Below the pieces are notes generated by a model. The model was not told the DNA's origin. It searched no databases and saw nothing but the letters and a program-made list of their open reading frames with translations. Position numbers and translations under genes: made by a program. A DNA stretch of 64,000 nucleotides from Macrosoma leucophasiata. Lineage: Eukaryota > Arthropoda > Insecta > Lepidoptera > Hedylidae. Shown piece after piece: positions 42,101 to 48,400 of this stretch. Positions within the stretch are counted from its first letter, which is position 1, and each line of letters opens with the position of its first letter. Where the stretch lies: assembly GCA_036365455.1 (NCBI GenBank), contig JAWQUS010000017.1:12586001-12650000 (forward strand). Reading direction: 5' to 3'.

Positions 42101-42261
42101 TTATTATGTCACTTCCATTAAATTAAAAAAAAAGGCAGAGCAGGGAAATCCTACTGATTGGGTTTATTTTTGATATGTGTAGATAAAGATACTGTAATCT
42201 ATTATTGTATTTAGAAACATATTTATTTTTTGTTCCAGAATTCGTGAAGATGCTACTGTAA
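8831..42261 (+). CDS. Calmodulin-like EF-hand calcium-binding protein, six coding exons
   Basis: Coding exons: 8831-8860 (exon from 8828), 24074-24161, 33466-33609, 38153-38285, 39078-39226, 42239-42261. All join with GT/AG sites and matching phases to give 188 residues. The first ~40 residues are basic and low in complexity ([10 protein letters not shown], then KKNKKK). EF1 loop 49-60 ([12 protein letters not shown]), EF3 loop 135-146 ([12 protein letters not shown]) and EF4 loop 171-182 ([12 protein letters not shown]) have all canonical Ca ligands. EF2 (85-96) has Ser at ligand 1 and Thr at ligand 3, so it probably does not bind calcium normally. A ~15-residue Gly/Thr/Glu-rich linker joins the two lobes, where calmodulin has a short helix. 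The C-terminus is EFVKMLL. The likely role is a calcium sensor, with target unknown. It is longer than calmodulin (149) and is not a canonical calmodulin, centrin or troponin C. Introns reach 15 kb and hold most of the repeats listed between exons. Confidence 0.92.
9001..9047. repeat. Perfect 23-bp palindrome, 1-nt loop
   Basis: CATTTTACACATCGTCGTGC (start of the left arm, 9001-9023) is exactly complementary to 9025-9047. Only C9024 separates the arms. Confidence 0.95.
9220..9330 (+). repeat. Second copy of the CTGT-rich segment, ending in a palindrome
   Basis: Repeats 8209-8290, then ends in a perfect 14-bp hairpin, arms 9301-9314 and 9317-9330 (GTATATTTAGGATA), loop GG. Confidence 0.8.
9331..11136. 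other. No gene seen (intron of EF-hand gene)
   Basis: AT-rich intron sequence. ORFs here have no conservation that I can see. Confidence 0.4.
11137..11293 (-). repeat. A-tailed retroposon, copy 4 (3' half)
   Basis: TTTTTTTATGTAATGGAAGT through GCCGGAAATTAC, the reverse complement of the family's 3' half. Confidence 0.8.
11336..11750 (-). pseudogene. LINE 3' fragment, reverse-transcriptase C-terminus
   Basis: The minus-strand reading 11748-11347 contains [10 protein letters not shown] and [11 protein letters not shown], the motif typical of the C-terminal end of insect non-LTR retrotransposon ORF2. It ends at the family 3' end, GGCGTGAAGATAC plus ATAC repeats. Relatives lie at 15757-16148, 18901-19047, 32252-32400 and 54534-54642. 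The fragment has no polymerase domain. Confidence 0.75.
12016..12091 (+). tRNA. tRNA-like sequence (repeat-borne, probably pseudo-tRNA)
   Basis: The acceptor arms GGCTTCA/TGAAGTC pair. The T arm GCGAG-TTCGAGC-CTCGC is perfect and the D arm is recognisable. The anticodon arm CTGGA/CCCAG has one mismatch with loop CTAGATT, which would read AGA (Ser). A genuine tRNA-Ser has a long variable arm, absent here. The sequence sits in a duplicated unit, so a tRNA-derived repeat is more likely than a housekeeping gene. Confidence 0.45.
12322..12397 (+). tRNA. Second tRNA-like copy, identical to the first
   Basis: Same 76 bases as 12016-12091, including the anticodon-stem mismatch, in the second direct-repeat unit. 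Confidence 0.45.
12431..14235. other. No gene seen (intron)
   Basis: AT-rich. 13500-13740 may be an old LINE tail (TGCACAGAAACGGTACATAA resembles 20781-20800), otherwise nothing recognised. Confidence 0.35.
14236..14482 (-). mobile_element. Helitron-like repeat, inverse of 2231-2505
   Basis: CTTCGTATTGCCTCACAATG and GTTCTCGAGTTTTAGCGAGA are reverse complements of segments at 2198-2215, 2472-2490 and 2268-2287. Confidence 0.6.
14568..15130 (+). mobile_element. Helitron-type element with CTGT microsatellites
   Basis: Starts TCTATACTTATAATAAAACT, as the element at 21044 does, and shares ACTACCGGTCCGATTACAAT and the following ~300 bp with it. A (CTGT)n run at 14688-14713 and a second CTGT/CCGT run at 15086-15120 lie inside or at its end. 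The 3' terminus is not clear. Confidence 0.55.
15389..15750 (+). mobile_element. Helitron-type element with an internal duplication
   Basis: TAGCTGATGTGATAAGGAGT and TAGCTGATGTAATAAGGAGT, with flanks, occur twice (about 15550-15605 and 15665-15723). The end is GCGCCCACGACTTCGTGGGC. A related segment is at 21536-21620. Confidence 0.55.
15757..16148 (+). pseudogene. LINE 3' fragment, second copy
   Basis: Plus-strand counterpart of 11336-11750 (CTCACCGATCGCGTTCGTAA ... GGCGTGAAGATACATAC). It shifts frame within the RWFGHIERM region, so it is non-coding now. Confidence 0.75.
16149..16747. other. No gene seen
   Basis: One 87-codon open frame at 16332-16595 has no visible family features or splice support. 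Confidence 0.35.
16748..16932 (+). mobile_element. Short Helitron-type element (Lep1-like)
   Basis: Starts ATATTATAAATGCGAATGTA, contains CGATTTTAATGAAATTTGGT, and ends GCGGGCGAAGCCGCGGCC...CAGCTAGT. This is the compact layout common in Lepidoptera. The name Lep1 is from memory. Confidence 0.65.
17620..18360. mobile_element. Nested Helitron-type elements
   Basis: A ~150-bp block (17750-17905) is repeated at 18108-18255. Between them lies a reverse-oriented element starting ACTAGCTGTTTCCCCGCGGC at 17906. The composite ends GGCGGACCGCTAGT at 18360. Confidence 0.6.
18901..20147 (-). pseudogene. LINE reverse-transcriptase fragment with chimeric 3' end, flanked by 13-bp repeats
   Basis: The minus strand from 20147 reads a reverse-transcriptase segment: [10 protein letters not shown], then the catalytic CYADDT, then [18 protein letters not shown] and [14 protein letters not shown]. 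After a frame break near 19690 comes [13 protein letters not shown] and [15 protein letters not shown] stop sits near 19550. Its AT-rich 3' region ends at 19048 and is joined to the 3' tail of a different LINE family (18901-19047, as at 11336). ATTTTATGTTCAC occurs at both borders (18888-18900 and 20148-20160), as expected of one target-site duplication. The domain and order fit a CR1/Jockey-type LINE. Confidence 0.8.
20350..20530 (-). repeat. A-tailed retroposon, copy 5 (5' half)
   Basis: CATTTGCCGGCAGATAGATT to ACACTACCACCAGT is the reverse complement of the family's 5' half. Diverged. Confidence 0.65.
20760..20880 (-). repeat. Probable LINE 3' tail
   Basis: ATTTATTTATTTATACTTTA followed by AGTACATAGGGCGGACTTAA. 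A diverged relative may lie at 13500-13560. The class is an inference. Confidence 0.35.
20926..20973. repeat. 20-bp inverted repeat
   Basis: TTTCCTCTGAATTTTTTTTT (20926-20945) pairs perfectly with 20954-20973; 8-nt loop. Confidence 0.9.
21044..21689 (+). mobile_element. Near-complete non-autonomous Helitron-type element
   Basis: 5' TCTATACTTATAATAAATCT. 3' GTCGCGGGCACAACTAGT, preceded by a long inverted segment (GCGCCCACGACTTCGTCCGT pairs with the terminal 20 bases). Helitrons end CTAG/CTRR after a hairpin. There is no Rep/helicase coding. Confidence 0.65.
21714..21772 (+). repeat. Small LINE-tail remnant
   Basis: GGTTTGAGCATGTAGAAAGA matches the [15 protein letters not shown] part of the LINE fragment at 15862-15885. 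Confidence 0.5.
22276..22325. repeat. MITE end fragment
   Basis: GGGTTGCACCAAATTATTTG resembles the arm of the hairpin element at 41047. Confidence 0.4.
22567..22579. repeat. Poly-C tract (13 C)
   Basis: Lies in a short repeated context (TTATATTCACC / TTATATTCATC), so it is a likely replication-slippage and assembly-error site. Confidence 0.9.
22787..22886 (+). repeat. A-tailed retroposon, copy 6 (3' end)
   Basis: TGACCTCTGGTTTTTGTGTA to TTTGCCACCTTCC plus A-rich tail. Confidence 0.7.
22984..23273 (-). repeat. A-tailed retroposon, copy 7 (full length)
   Basis: Poly-T, then GTGGCAAACAAGCATGCAGT, ending GGAGCTCTACCACCAGTA. Confidence 0.9.
23274..24073. other. No further gene seen before EF-hand exon 2
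   Basis: Intron sequence ending in the acceptor TTCGTGTTACAG at 24073. Confidence 0.4.
24202..24346 (+). repeat. A-tailed retroposon, copy 8 (3' half, internal loss)
   Basis: ATTTCCGGCACAGAGGCATA to TTCCATTACATTAAAAAA. It lies 40 bp after EF-hand exon 2. Confidence 0.8.
24350..25230. other. No gene seen (intron)
   Basis: AT-rich intron. The last ~170 bp are the leader of the tRNA-like repeat. Confidence 0.35.
25231..25304 (+). tRNA. tRNA-like sequence, anticodon position GAT
   Basis: The T arm GCAGG-TTCGATT-CCTGC is perfect, with a canonical B box (GGTTCGATTCC). Acceptor GACTTCG pairs with CAAAGTC except one C/A. The anticodon loop CTGATTA would read GAT (Ile), but the stem is poor. The trailer TCAAATTTTTCTTTCC is shared with the copies at 12016 and 46307, so this is another member of the tRNA-carrying repeat. 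Confidence 0.45.
25780..26025 (+). repeat. LINE 3' UTR
   Basis: GGTTGCCTGGAAGAAATCGC ... GATAAGGCCGCCTACTGTAC ... TGTACAATAAAG plus (ATT)n. The inverse copy is at 59690-59850. No coding part remains. Confidence 0.6.
26036..26698. other. No gene seen
   Basis: One open frame of 66 codons at 26146-26346 lacks splice sites or recognisable motifs. Confidence 0.35.
26699..26890 (+). repeat. A-tailed retroposon, copy 9 (old)
   Basis: Degenerate but collinear: GCTCTATAATTTCTGGCGCA ... TTTACCACTTATATTACAAA. Confidence 0.55.
27214..27419. mobile_element. 206-bp MITE with TA flanks
   Basis: The ends CAGTATCCAACAAGAAA and TATTTCCTGACGGGTACTG are imperfect inverted repeats flanked by TA on both sides. 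Internal arms GTAGAGCGTTATCTCT and AGAGATAACGCTCTAC pair. Relatives are at 61119-62358 and 63773-63852. Confidence 0.75.
27787..28010 (+). repeat. A-tailed retroposon, copy 10 (internal deletion)
   Basis: TACTGGTGGTAGAACTCCAG to TTTACCACT. About 65 bp after GGCCCTGTAATTT are missing. Confidence 0.85.
28265..28290. repeat. Perfect 26-bp palindrome, no loop
   Basis: GTATGTAAGATAA directly followed by its complement. Confidence 0.95.
28359..29654 (+). pseudogene. Mariner transposon copy 2, both ends present, transposase dead
   Basis: Terminal repeats GGTTGGGGAAAAAGTCTTTT and its counterpart (CTTTTTCCCCAACC) bound a 1.3-kb element at a TA. The transposase starts at 28538 ([10 protein letters not shown]), with an N-terminal helix-turn-helix region (ATQAAKK...QIWFKRF, then the [15 protein letters not shown] second helix set). 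The catalytic domain begins ITGDEKW (Asp 1), then HHDNARPH (Asp 2). The third Asp is changed to Tyr (LAPSYFHLF). A one-base loss near 28988 (TCATTTTGAAG) splits the ORF. Spacing of Asp 2 and 3 is 34 residues, the mariner D,D34D signature. It lies in an intron of the EF-hand gene. Confidence 0.92.
29820..30000 (-). repeat. A-tailed retroposon, copy 11 (3' half)
   Basis: Poly-T, GGTGGCAAACAAGCGTGTGG to TTACGGGGCCATACA. Confidence 0.75.
30344..30540 (+). repeat. A-tailed retroposon, copy 12, broken by a palindrome
   Basis: CCCGTAATAACTATCACAGA ... GCTGCAGTCTTCACTT ... A tail. At 30378-30423 a perfect 21-bp inverted repeat (loop GTCA) replaces the usual CATAACAACTTAGG part of the consensus. Confidence 0.75.
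30545..32251. other. No gene seen (intron)
   Basis: AT-rich. 30665-30900 may be an old retroposon tail. Confidence 0.35.
32252..32400 (-). repeat. LINE 3' end, third copy
   Basis: GTATCTTCACACCAGGTCCC to CTTTTGACCCCACCCTCAGA, as at 11336-11490. Confidence 0.75.
32662..33208. repeat. Large inverted repeat enclosing two tandem hairpins
   Basis: CCTCTTGCAGGCAGC (about 32690) and GCTGCCTGCAAGAGG (about 33163) belong to outer arms of ~85 bp. Inside, 32945-33090 is a second inverted repeat made of two ~60-bp hairpins in tandem (TGACATTTC...GATGAAATGTCA units). Confidence 0.75.
33228..33450 (+). repeat. ~220-bp dispersed repeat R3, copy 1
   Basis: AGAATGGACACTTCGACGTC ... GGGCGACGGTTGGTATTTTC ... 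GGAGTGTCCGCGGTGTG. Two more copies lie at 41180-41400 (inverted) and 58740-58945. It ends about 15-30 bp before EF-hand exon 3. Confidence 0.8.
33623..33956 (-). mobile_element. 5S-headed SINE, copy B, with 10-bp target duplication
   Basis: The tail (AATAATAATATTAATGATAA) is at 33623 and the head (CGTAGTGCTTAACC complement region) near 33900. AGTATTGTTT occurs at 33613-33622 and 33957-33966. The insertion starts 13 bp after the last base of EF-hand exon 3. Confidence 0.85.
33967..37484. other. No gene seen (intron)
   Basis: Holds a perfect 14-bp hairpin at 36394-36426 (ATAACTTGTAACCT, 5-nt loop), otherwise nothing recognised. Confidence 0.35.
37485..37575 (-). repeat. A-tailed retroposon, copy 13 (3' end)
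   Basis: GTTGCAAACAAGCATACAGT and following. Confidence 0.6.
37711..38004 (+). repeat. A-tailed retroposon, copy 14 (full length)
   Basis: TTACTGGTGGTAGAGCTCTA to TTCCATGACATTAAAAAA, with an AT dinucleotide expansion near 37771. Confidence 0.9.
38767..39018 (-). repeat. A-tailed retroposon, copy 15
   Basis: Poly-T to GGAGCTCTACCACCAGTA, with a ~35-bp internal loss. It ends 60 bp before EF-hand exon 5. Confidence 0.9.
39953..40158. mobile_element. MITE with GACCGCCTAACT ends, copy 1
   Basis: The left end GGGGGGCGACCGCCTAACT and right end AGTTAGGCGGTCGGCCCCC are inverted. TTTCGTTTA and GTTTCGTAC motifs are mirrored inside. A relative is at 45801-46034. Confidence 0.75.
41047..41176. mobile_element. 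Hairpin MITE, ~55-bp arms
   Basis: TTGCACCAAGATATTAAAAT pairs with the end AACAAATATCTTGGTGCAA. Arms 41047-41106 and 41121-41176 share GTTATTGTAACATTTCACA. Confidence 0.85.
41180..41400 (-). repeat. R3 repeat, copy 2 (inverted)
   Basis: CACACCGCGGACACTCC ... AAAATACCAACCGTCGCCCA ... GAAGTGTCCATTCTATACGT. The minus-strand reading from 41367 is open for 80 codons. Confidence 0.8.
41844..42133 (+). repeat. A-tailed retroposon, copy 16 (full length)
   Basis: TTACTGGTTATAGAGATCCA to TTCCATTAAATTAAAAAAAA. About 100 bp before EF-hand exon 6. Confidence 0.9.
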
Positions 42262-42566
42262 GGGGTAACCTCAATGAGCAAGAAAGACCTCACTAGATTT
42301 TATTGTAGAATGTTGACGGGCAATGGCCGTTCACAGCGAGAATGATCTTGAATGCTAGAGAAAATTGCGTAGAGACATTAAAGTATGCGAGGCGGTATTG
42401 TGCCGCAAGCTTGGTATACTCACACGGATTGCTCTAGGAGATTTATCCATAATTGCACTAAGACTAAGAGTTTGCCAATTGTGGAAATGGATGCGAGTCG
42501 GATTTGCGGATCCACTCTTCCGACAAGCTTTAATCTAGAAATCAACAATTAGACGCGTCCGTAAGG

Positions 42567-42780
42567 CCCAGCTAATGCAACTGATAAATATGGTCAGCCG
42601 TGCATAAGACATCCAGAGAGTCAGATCGCCAAACTATGGAACGCATCGCTAAGTAGTAAGCCCCGGCTAAAAGACGCCTCTGATGAAATGATCAAACGTG
42701 TAAATCGTGAAATATCCAGCTGGGACCGATCGCTCTTGGACATTCGATCACTCAAGGACACGTCCGTGACTGATATCTAA
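42567..42780 (+). other. Possible coding remnant or UTR ORF
   Basis: Open for 71 codons without an early ATG, reading ATDKYGQPCIRHPE, then RLKDASDEMIKRVNREISSW. Upstream, in another frame (about 42360-42541), RKLRRDIKVCEAVLCRKLG is also open. The composition looks protein-like, but I recognise no family and see no clear splice sites. It may simply be 3' UTR of the EF-hand gene. Confidence 0.2.
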
Positions 42781-42952
42781 CAGTGTGCACACTGTGCACA
42801 GCTAATTGAAAATATATCAGCCATACTAGCTAGAGCAGCTACATCACGTCCTTCAACCGTGGCTGATGCACGCGTCCGCTAGTTCGTTCCTGGCTTCAAA
42901 CTAGACACCCATAGACTCCCCTAGACATAGGGGCGCGTCCGCCTATCGGAAC

Positions 42953-43150
42953 TGCTGTCGTCATTGTCATTGCTGTCAATTTTTACTATAGAGCAATATC
43001 AACAATAATCTAACTAATGTTCTATTATCGCTTGTTCACCAACGAAAGCAAGAGCATCAATCAGATTATCACTATTGCTTTTAAAGGCTACAAATAGACA
43101 TATTTTCATACATGAAATATTGACAGCAATGACTATGACGATAGCGACAC
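42953..43150. repeat. Foldback repeat
   Basis: GTCATTGCTGTCAAT (about 42967) and ATTGACAGCAATGAC (about 43119) are perfect inverted arms extending imperfectly to ~27 bp. Confidence 0.65.
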
Positions 43151-43654
43151 ATGTTCGCGACACAGATGTGTGCATAAACTGCAGTCTATGTCACAGTAAC
43201 AGTAATGTACCCACTAACTAGATCACGACGTTAAGCCAAGGCTTACGGACGCGTCTGTAAGCTTTTTTTTGAACTTCAGCCGAAGTTTCTATCGCGGAAT
43301 TACACCGGAACGAATCGCGTCTGAGATTTGGATCCGGTTTCGTACTGTGAACGCCGCGCTTTAGGTTAATGTGTGTTTTTAGATTTTATAAAGATTATTC
43401 TTATAAATATGATTCGAATGGGCTTCTAACCTCATGGAGTAAACGTGATAATAAAAACATATTTGATCTTTGGAATATCAATAACTATCTACAACGAAAT
43501 AATGACGCTATATTGCATAATATTTTTCAAACTAAAATCGCAAAACACACTAAAAATATATCTCCAAAAGTGTAAAAAGTACTTACTAAATAGACGATTT
43601 ATTTATTTTAGTCATTGTTTATTTTTAATCTTTTAATATTCTTAGAGAAGCTGT

Positions 43655-43751
43655 AATTAAAATTATATTTTACAATATATATACCTACCTAAGGTAGGTA
43701 TATATTGTACCTGCCTAAGGTAGGTATATATTGTAAAATATAATTTTAATT
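43655..43751. repeat. Compound hairpin
   Basis: AATTAAAATTATATTTTACA at the left pairs with the right end. The centre repeats CCTAAGGTAGGTATATATTG. Confidence 0.85.
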
Positions 43752-43844
43752 CCTCAAACAATATTATAGTTTTTATTTCTTAAATTTAATTTTATTTGAA
43801 TACAATGTGATTGTACTTATGATTAAAGTATTGGTACACAAACA

Positions 43845-43990
43845 CCCTCTTATTCATAAACGTACATTAGGTACGTTTTAGCTATAGCATGCTTTGTCTT
43901 TGTCAGTTGCATTGTCAAATGTGCAGGATAGAAAAAGACAAAGGAGAGATTAGCAACACTTTAACTAAAATACGTTTATGAATAAGGGGG
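43845..43990. mobile_element. 146-bp MITE, ends CCCTCTTATTCATAAACGTA
   Basis: 20-bp inverted ends (right end TACGTTTATGAATAAGGGGG). A second copy with an insert is at 55430-55687. Confidence 0.85.
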
Positions 43991-44431
43991 TTAGTACATA
44001 ATAATATATTGCGTACCTCCCTTTAAACCCTTTAAACATAATAATAAAGTAATAGTGTATTCTAATCACGAAATATTGTAATTTTATGGTTGTGAATGAT
44101 AATTTATATCAGAAAAGTTGTTTATAATTAGGTACATCGCTTTCAATATTTATATTATTATTTATTTTTAAAGACCTAATTGTTAATGTTCAGAACGGAT
44201 ATATACCTAAATTCACACACAGTATACATTGTTATTATTATGAATATTTGCTTGTTACAAAGATAAACCATTGCAAAAGTGAATTTAATTTATTTTATTT
44301 AGAATTTAGCTTTTAGAATTTAAAACATCCTGCGTACCGCGTGTACCTAATCAGTTCACATTTGCAATAGTTTGACGAACATACATATTTATTCGCCTTT
44401 GAAAGGCATGTGATGTGGATGATACGTGATC

Positions 44432-44437
44432 AATAAA
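44432..44437 (+). terminator. Candidate poly(A) signal for the EF-hand gene
   Basis: AATAAA followed by TCTTGAATTTGTTATT. If used, the 3' UTR would be ~2.2 kb. Many AT-rich alternatives exist. Confidence 0.25.
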
Positions 44438-45348
44438 TCTTGAATTTGTTATTAATTCGTTTTATTTTATATTTAAAATATATTCAACACTGAGATTTAG
44501 CAATATTTCTACAAGTGCCTGACGTCTGAAATCAGTCTAATTCTTAATATTTTGATTAAAAAAGAAGCTTTTGGAACTTCCGGCATCATTGCTTCAAAAA
44601 TGCAGGATTTTCTTTTTATAGTGCGTATATTTTTCTGGTAACTATCGACTTAAAAAAAGAATGACATTTTTCAACAATTTTTTATATGATAATAAGTTAA
44701 TTATAGACAAAATTTGTTAAATTAAAACATAGGCGCCCACCGTGTCATCCATCGGCACGTTTCCGGGTTGCGGGCAGACCGCGCTATGCGCTTGCGCACC
44801 GGGATACAAATGGATTTGCATTCTTATCTAACTACCTAATGCAATACCTATATTCTGTAAAAACACTTTACAGAATATATTGTCTGTAATTTTACTTCGG
44901 GCGGGGATCGATCTCTTTACCTACCACTAAGCTCGACGCGGTAAACCGGCTGGGGTAGGTATCTGAGAGGTTCGTTAGGTTTCAAGAATCTATATTTATC
45001 ATAAGGCATGATACAACGGTCACTTAAAATGAGAAATTAGTAATAACTAAACAGATACCTAGATTATTGTCCGGCAGAACTGTACCTAAGTATGATGGGA
45101 AGGTGTGTGTGCTGAATGCTGATTTGTCAAATATGTCGTTACCCGCACTAAGTGAAACTTTGTTTAACAAATTATTTATATCTTTATGACACTTTTGTGT
45201 ATGTTCGACATCTTCAAAATCATAAAAAAATATAAGTTTGTGTCTAATATTTTTTGTAAATATATTACATAATAATTTTTAGACTGGAAAAGTCACCTGT
45301 ATATTGCAATAAAAACTCTTAAAACGCGTTTGATGCCCAAGAATTTTT
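44438..45348. other. No gene seen
   Basis: AT-rich, with a 12-bp hairpin at 44850-44878 (ATATTCTGTAAA). 44730-44950 is GC-richer without recognised coding. Confidence 0.35.
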
Positions 45349-45354
45349 TTTATT
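45349..45354 (-). terminator. Poly(A) signal of the NDUFA6 paralogue
   Basis: AATAAA on the minus strand, about 85 nt after the stop codon at 45440. Confidence 0.5.
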
Positions 45355-45439
45355 ATGACCCTATTTTAACATGTTTGGTTAAGACGCCGAAAATTTACTT
45401 TTTCCAAAAATCACAATCTTTCTTCGAAAAAAAGTGCTG

Positions 45440-48400
45440 TTAATCACTGCCCGATAAAAACTTGCTTATGAAATCGTATCGTTTAGGCTCCTGCGTTGGT
45501 TTCCAATGAGACATCACAAAACTTTTTTGTTGCCACTGATGTGTTATTTCTTTTAGTTCCATAAAGCCCTGTAAGAGATTTGATTGAATACTTACCGGTG
45601 TAACAAGTTTAAATTGTTAAAACTACTTAAAACACGTCAACTCTAATTTTTATCAAATCAACTCTAATCCAATTTTAAAACATTAGGTACCTAACTAGTT
45701 CATACCTACTTAGGTAGTTATTTTTTAACGTCAGTATTATTCGCGTGATTTTTTGTAAAGCCTAAAAACATAGTAGGTACATATTTAGGTACCTACAGTC
45801 ATCCGACGCACGTGATCACAGGGCAAAACTCTAACTGTAATGCTTTCGATTATGACATCATCTTCTCAGTTTCGTACCGCCTAACTTTTTCCTGGAAGTG
45901 CGTGTGTGTTCGTCCGAAGGTATATACTAGTGCAAAGTGCTTGTCAGTTTCATACTGCCTATTAAAGGCAGTATGAAACTGACAAGATAACGTCCTAAAC
46001 GAAAGCATTAAAGTTAGGCGGCCGGCCCCTCGGACCTACTCTTCTTATGCTTGGACTAGAACGTCTTTAATATGTAAAGAATAAGTAAAGTGAGTTGAAT
46101 AAGTAAAATCAAATAAAGAATTTGACATCTGTGAAACAAAATAGGTAAGTACCTATCTACCTAAGCATTGAAATTTTGACTCTAGTCAACGTCGTAGTAT
46201 ACTAACAAGCACGAGCATTACAATCATTTAAATAAATAAATCTTTATTTTCTCCTCACATAAAACAAGGTTCTCTTAATTTTAAAGAAAAATGGAAAGAA
46301 AAATTTGACTTCAGGCGAGACTCGAACTCGCGGCCTACTGGGAATCTAGTCCAGCCGCTCTTCCAATTGAGCCACTGAAGTCCTGCCCGATTTGTCAAAT
46401 CTTTCCTTCACATTTATTGCATTGCTTTATGGTAGCAGCAGCGCCATCATTTGCCAACTATGCTAGTTAGGCAAGCGGCCCAGTAGGCCGCGAGTTCGAG
46501 TCTCGCCTGAAGTCAAATTTTTCTTTCCATTTTTCTTTAAAATAAAATATACTTCACAAGCATGTGTTAATGCGAAATAATATAAAACAATGGTTTTCTT
46601 AATTTTATAAACAGTACAAAATTATTCAGTAAAAAGTAAAAACAAAGTCTATGTGAAGTCTATGTGGCTCTGGTGTCTGCGAATGGGATAAATCTGTGTT
46701 TGCAGATCACCAGGACCTACCCCACGGAACAAGAACACAATTATTTTTAATTGAAAGCCGAAATATACCGCGTACGAATTGACTCCAAGTTTGGGGAAAT
46801 ATTAATGTTCAATTTCTAGATTATATCCCTGTCTACATTAAGACATGTAGATTTAATAAAGTAAGAACGTGCTAAATTAGAAACTATCTCCACGATATCT
46901 ATTTTAATCCTGACTTATACCTACTTATCTCTATAAGTAGGTATACGTCAGAATTAAAATAAAACGTATTCCGTGCACTATAAAAGTAATGCCAACATTT
47001 AGTTCAGCTATTCATGACATCTGCGCCGTGCCGGATTAAGACTTCTTATTGCCCTAAGCACTATAGGTACCTACCCAAAACAACATGCCTCCATGTTTTT
47101 TATTTTGCTCATCAAGGACTCGAGCCGTCTTGTTGTCTCTGGGCTCCCCAAGACGTAATACCCTTCAATACCCGCAACTCTAGTAGAAACTCTTTACCTA
47201 TACACACTTATTAAATTGCATCGATTTCAAAATTGACTTTACGTTGTTCACTGATACTACACACAAATTAAACATTATGAATTAAAGGCAGAGCCAGAGT
47301 AGACTCGCACAGCTATTTATAAATTTCAAATTACCTTAATAACCAAAATATCTATAACTCTGATATCTGTAACACAAGCATTTCTGTAGAAATACTCTCT
47401 TAACTTCCAGCGACAGTCCAGTTCAGTTTTTGGAATGTCGTAGTATTTTACTGTAAAAATTAAATGTAAAAATGATGAGGACATTAGTCATAGATGAGTA
47501 CCTAAACCTGTAAGTAGTAAACCTGTGTAGGTCCAAATGGTCAAGGTTTATATGGATAAGTAACGGCCCGCCTCGGCTTCGCACGGGTGCAATTTTACCT
47601 AGGAACCTACATTACTACTACCATAATAAATTATAGCCTATAGGACTCCCGAATATTACCTGAAGCATTCTGATTGTGAAAGAATTTGCGTGATAGGTTC
47701 AGTATTTCCGAAGATTTGTTAAACAAACAAACAATCAAAGTTACAAAATGTACCTCTTTGTAATATTAGTAAGTATAAATGTCTAAAAGAAAACCATTAA
47801 CTCTGTTTCATGGTGGTGAAACTCCATTGGCCCTGCCTGAGGACGAGGGTTTCAATGTAAGTAGGTAAGTACCTACTATGTAATTAACAGAATAGTTTCT
47901 ATCAGAAAATGGAAGTATTGAGAGTATTGCGAACCGGATGGATCTACCATCATTTCAGCCGAAAGACGTCTAGATAAAAGCCTTGCCATAAGGGGAATAT
48001 GCCATAATCGCCACGATTGGTATGTAACTTTGCGATTATTTGGAAGATATACCTAATTTGTTAAAGTTTTGTGTAAATTGGTTGGAATATAACTATGTAT
48101 AAATATTGGACGTGAAGACGCTGCCTAAACCCTTTGAGATATAACAAAACCTATATTGTGATATATTTCCACATTGGTAGATCTACAAAAAAGTCGGCGA
48201 TGGCTTATAGGTATCTATTTTTTAAGGATAGAGTAGGATAGAGTAAGCTATCCTTAAAAAATAGATACCTATAAGCCATCGCGGACTTTTTTGTATATAC
48301 ACAATCCATTCCATCCTTATGAATCATTTTATCTATCGATCTATCGGCGAAAACCGCATGAAAATCCGTGCTGTAGTTTGTATAGAAAGAAGTAGGCAGA

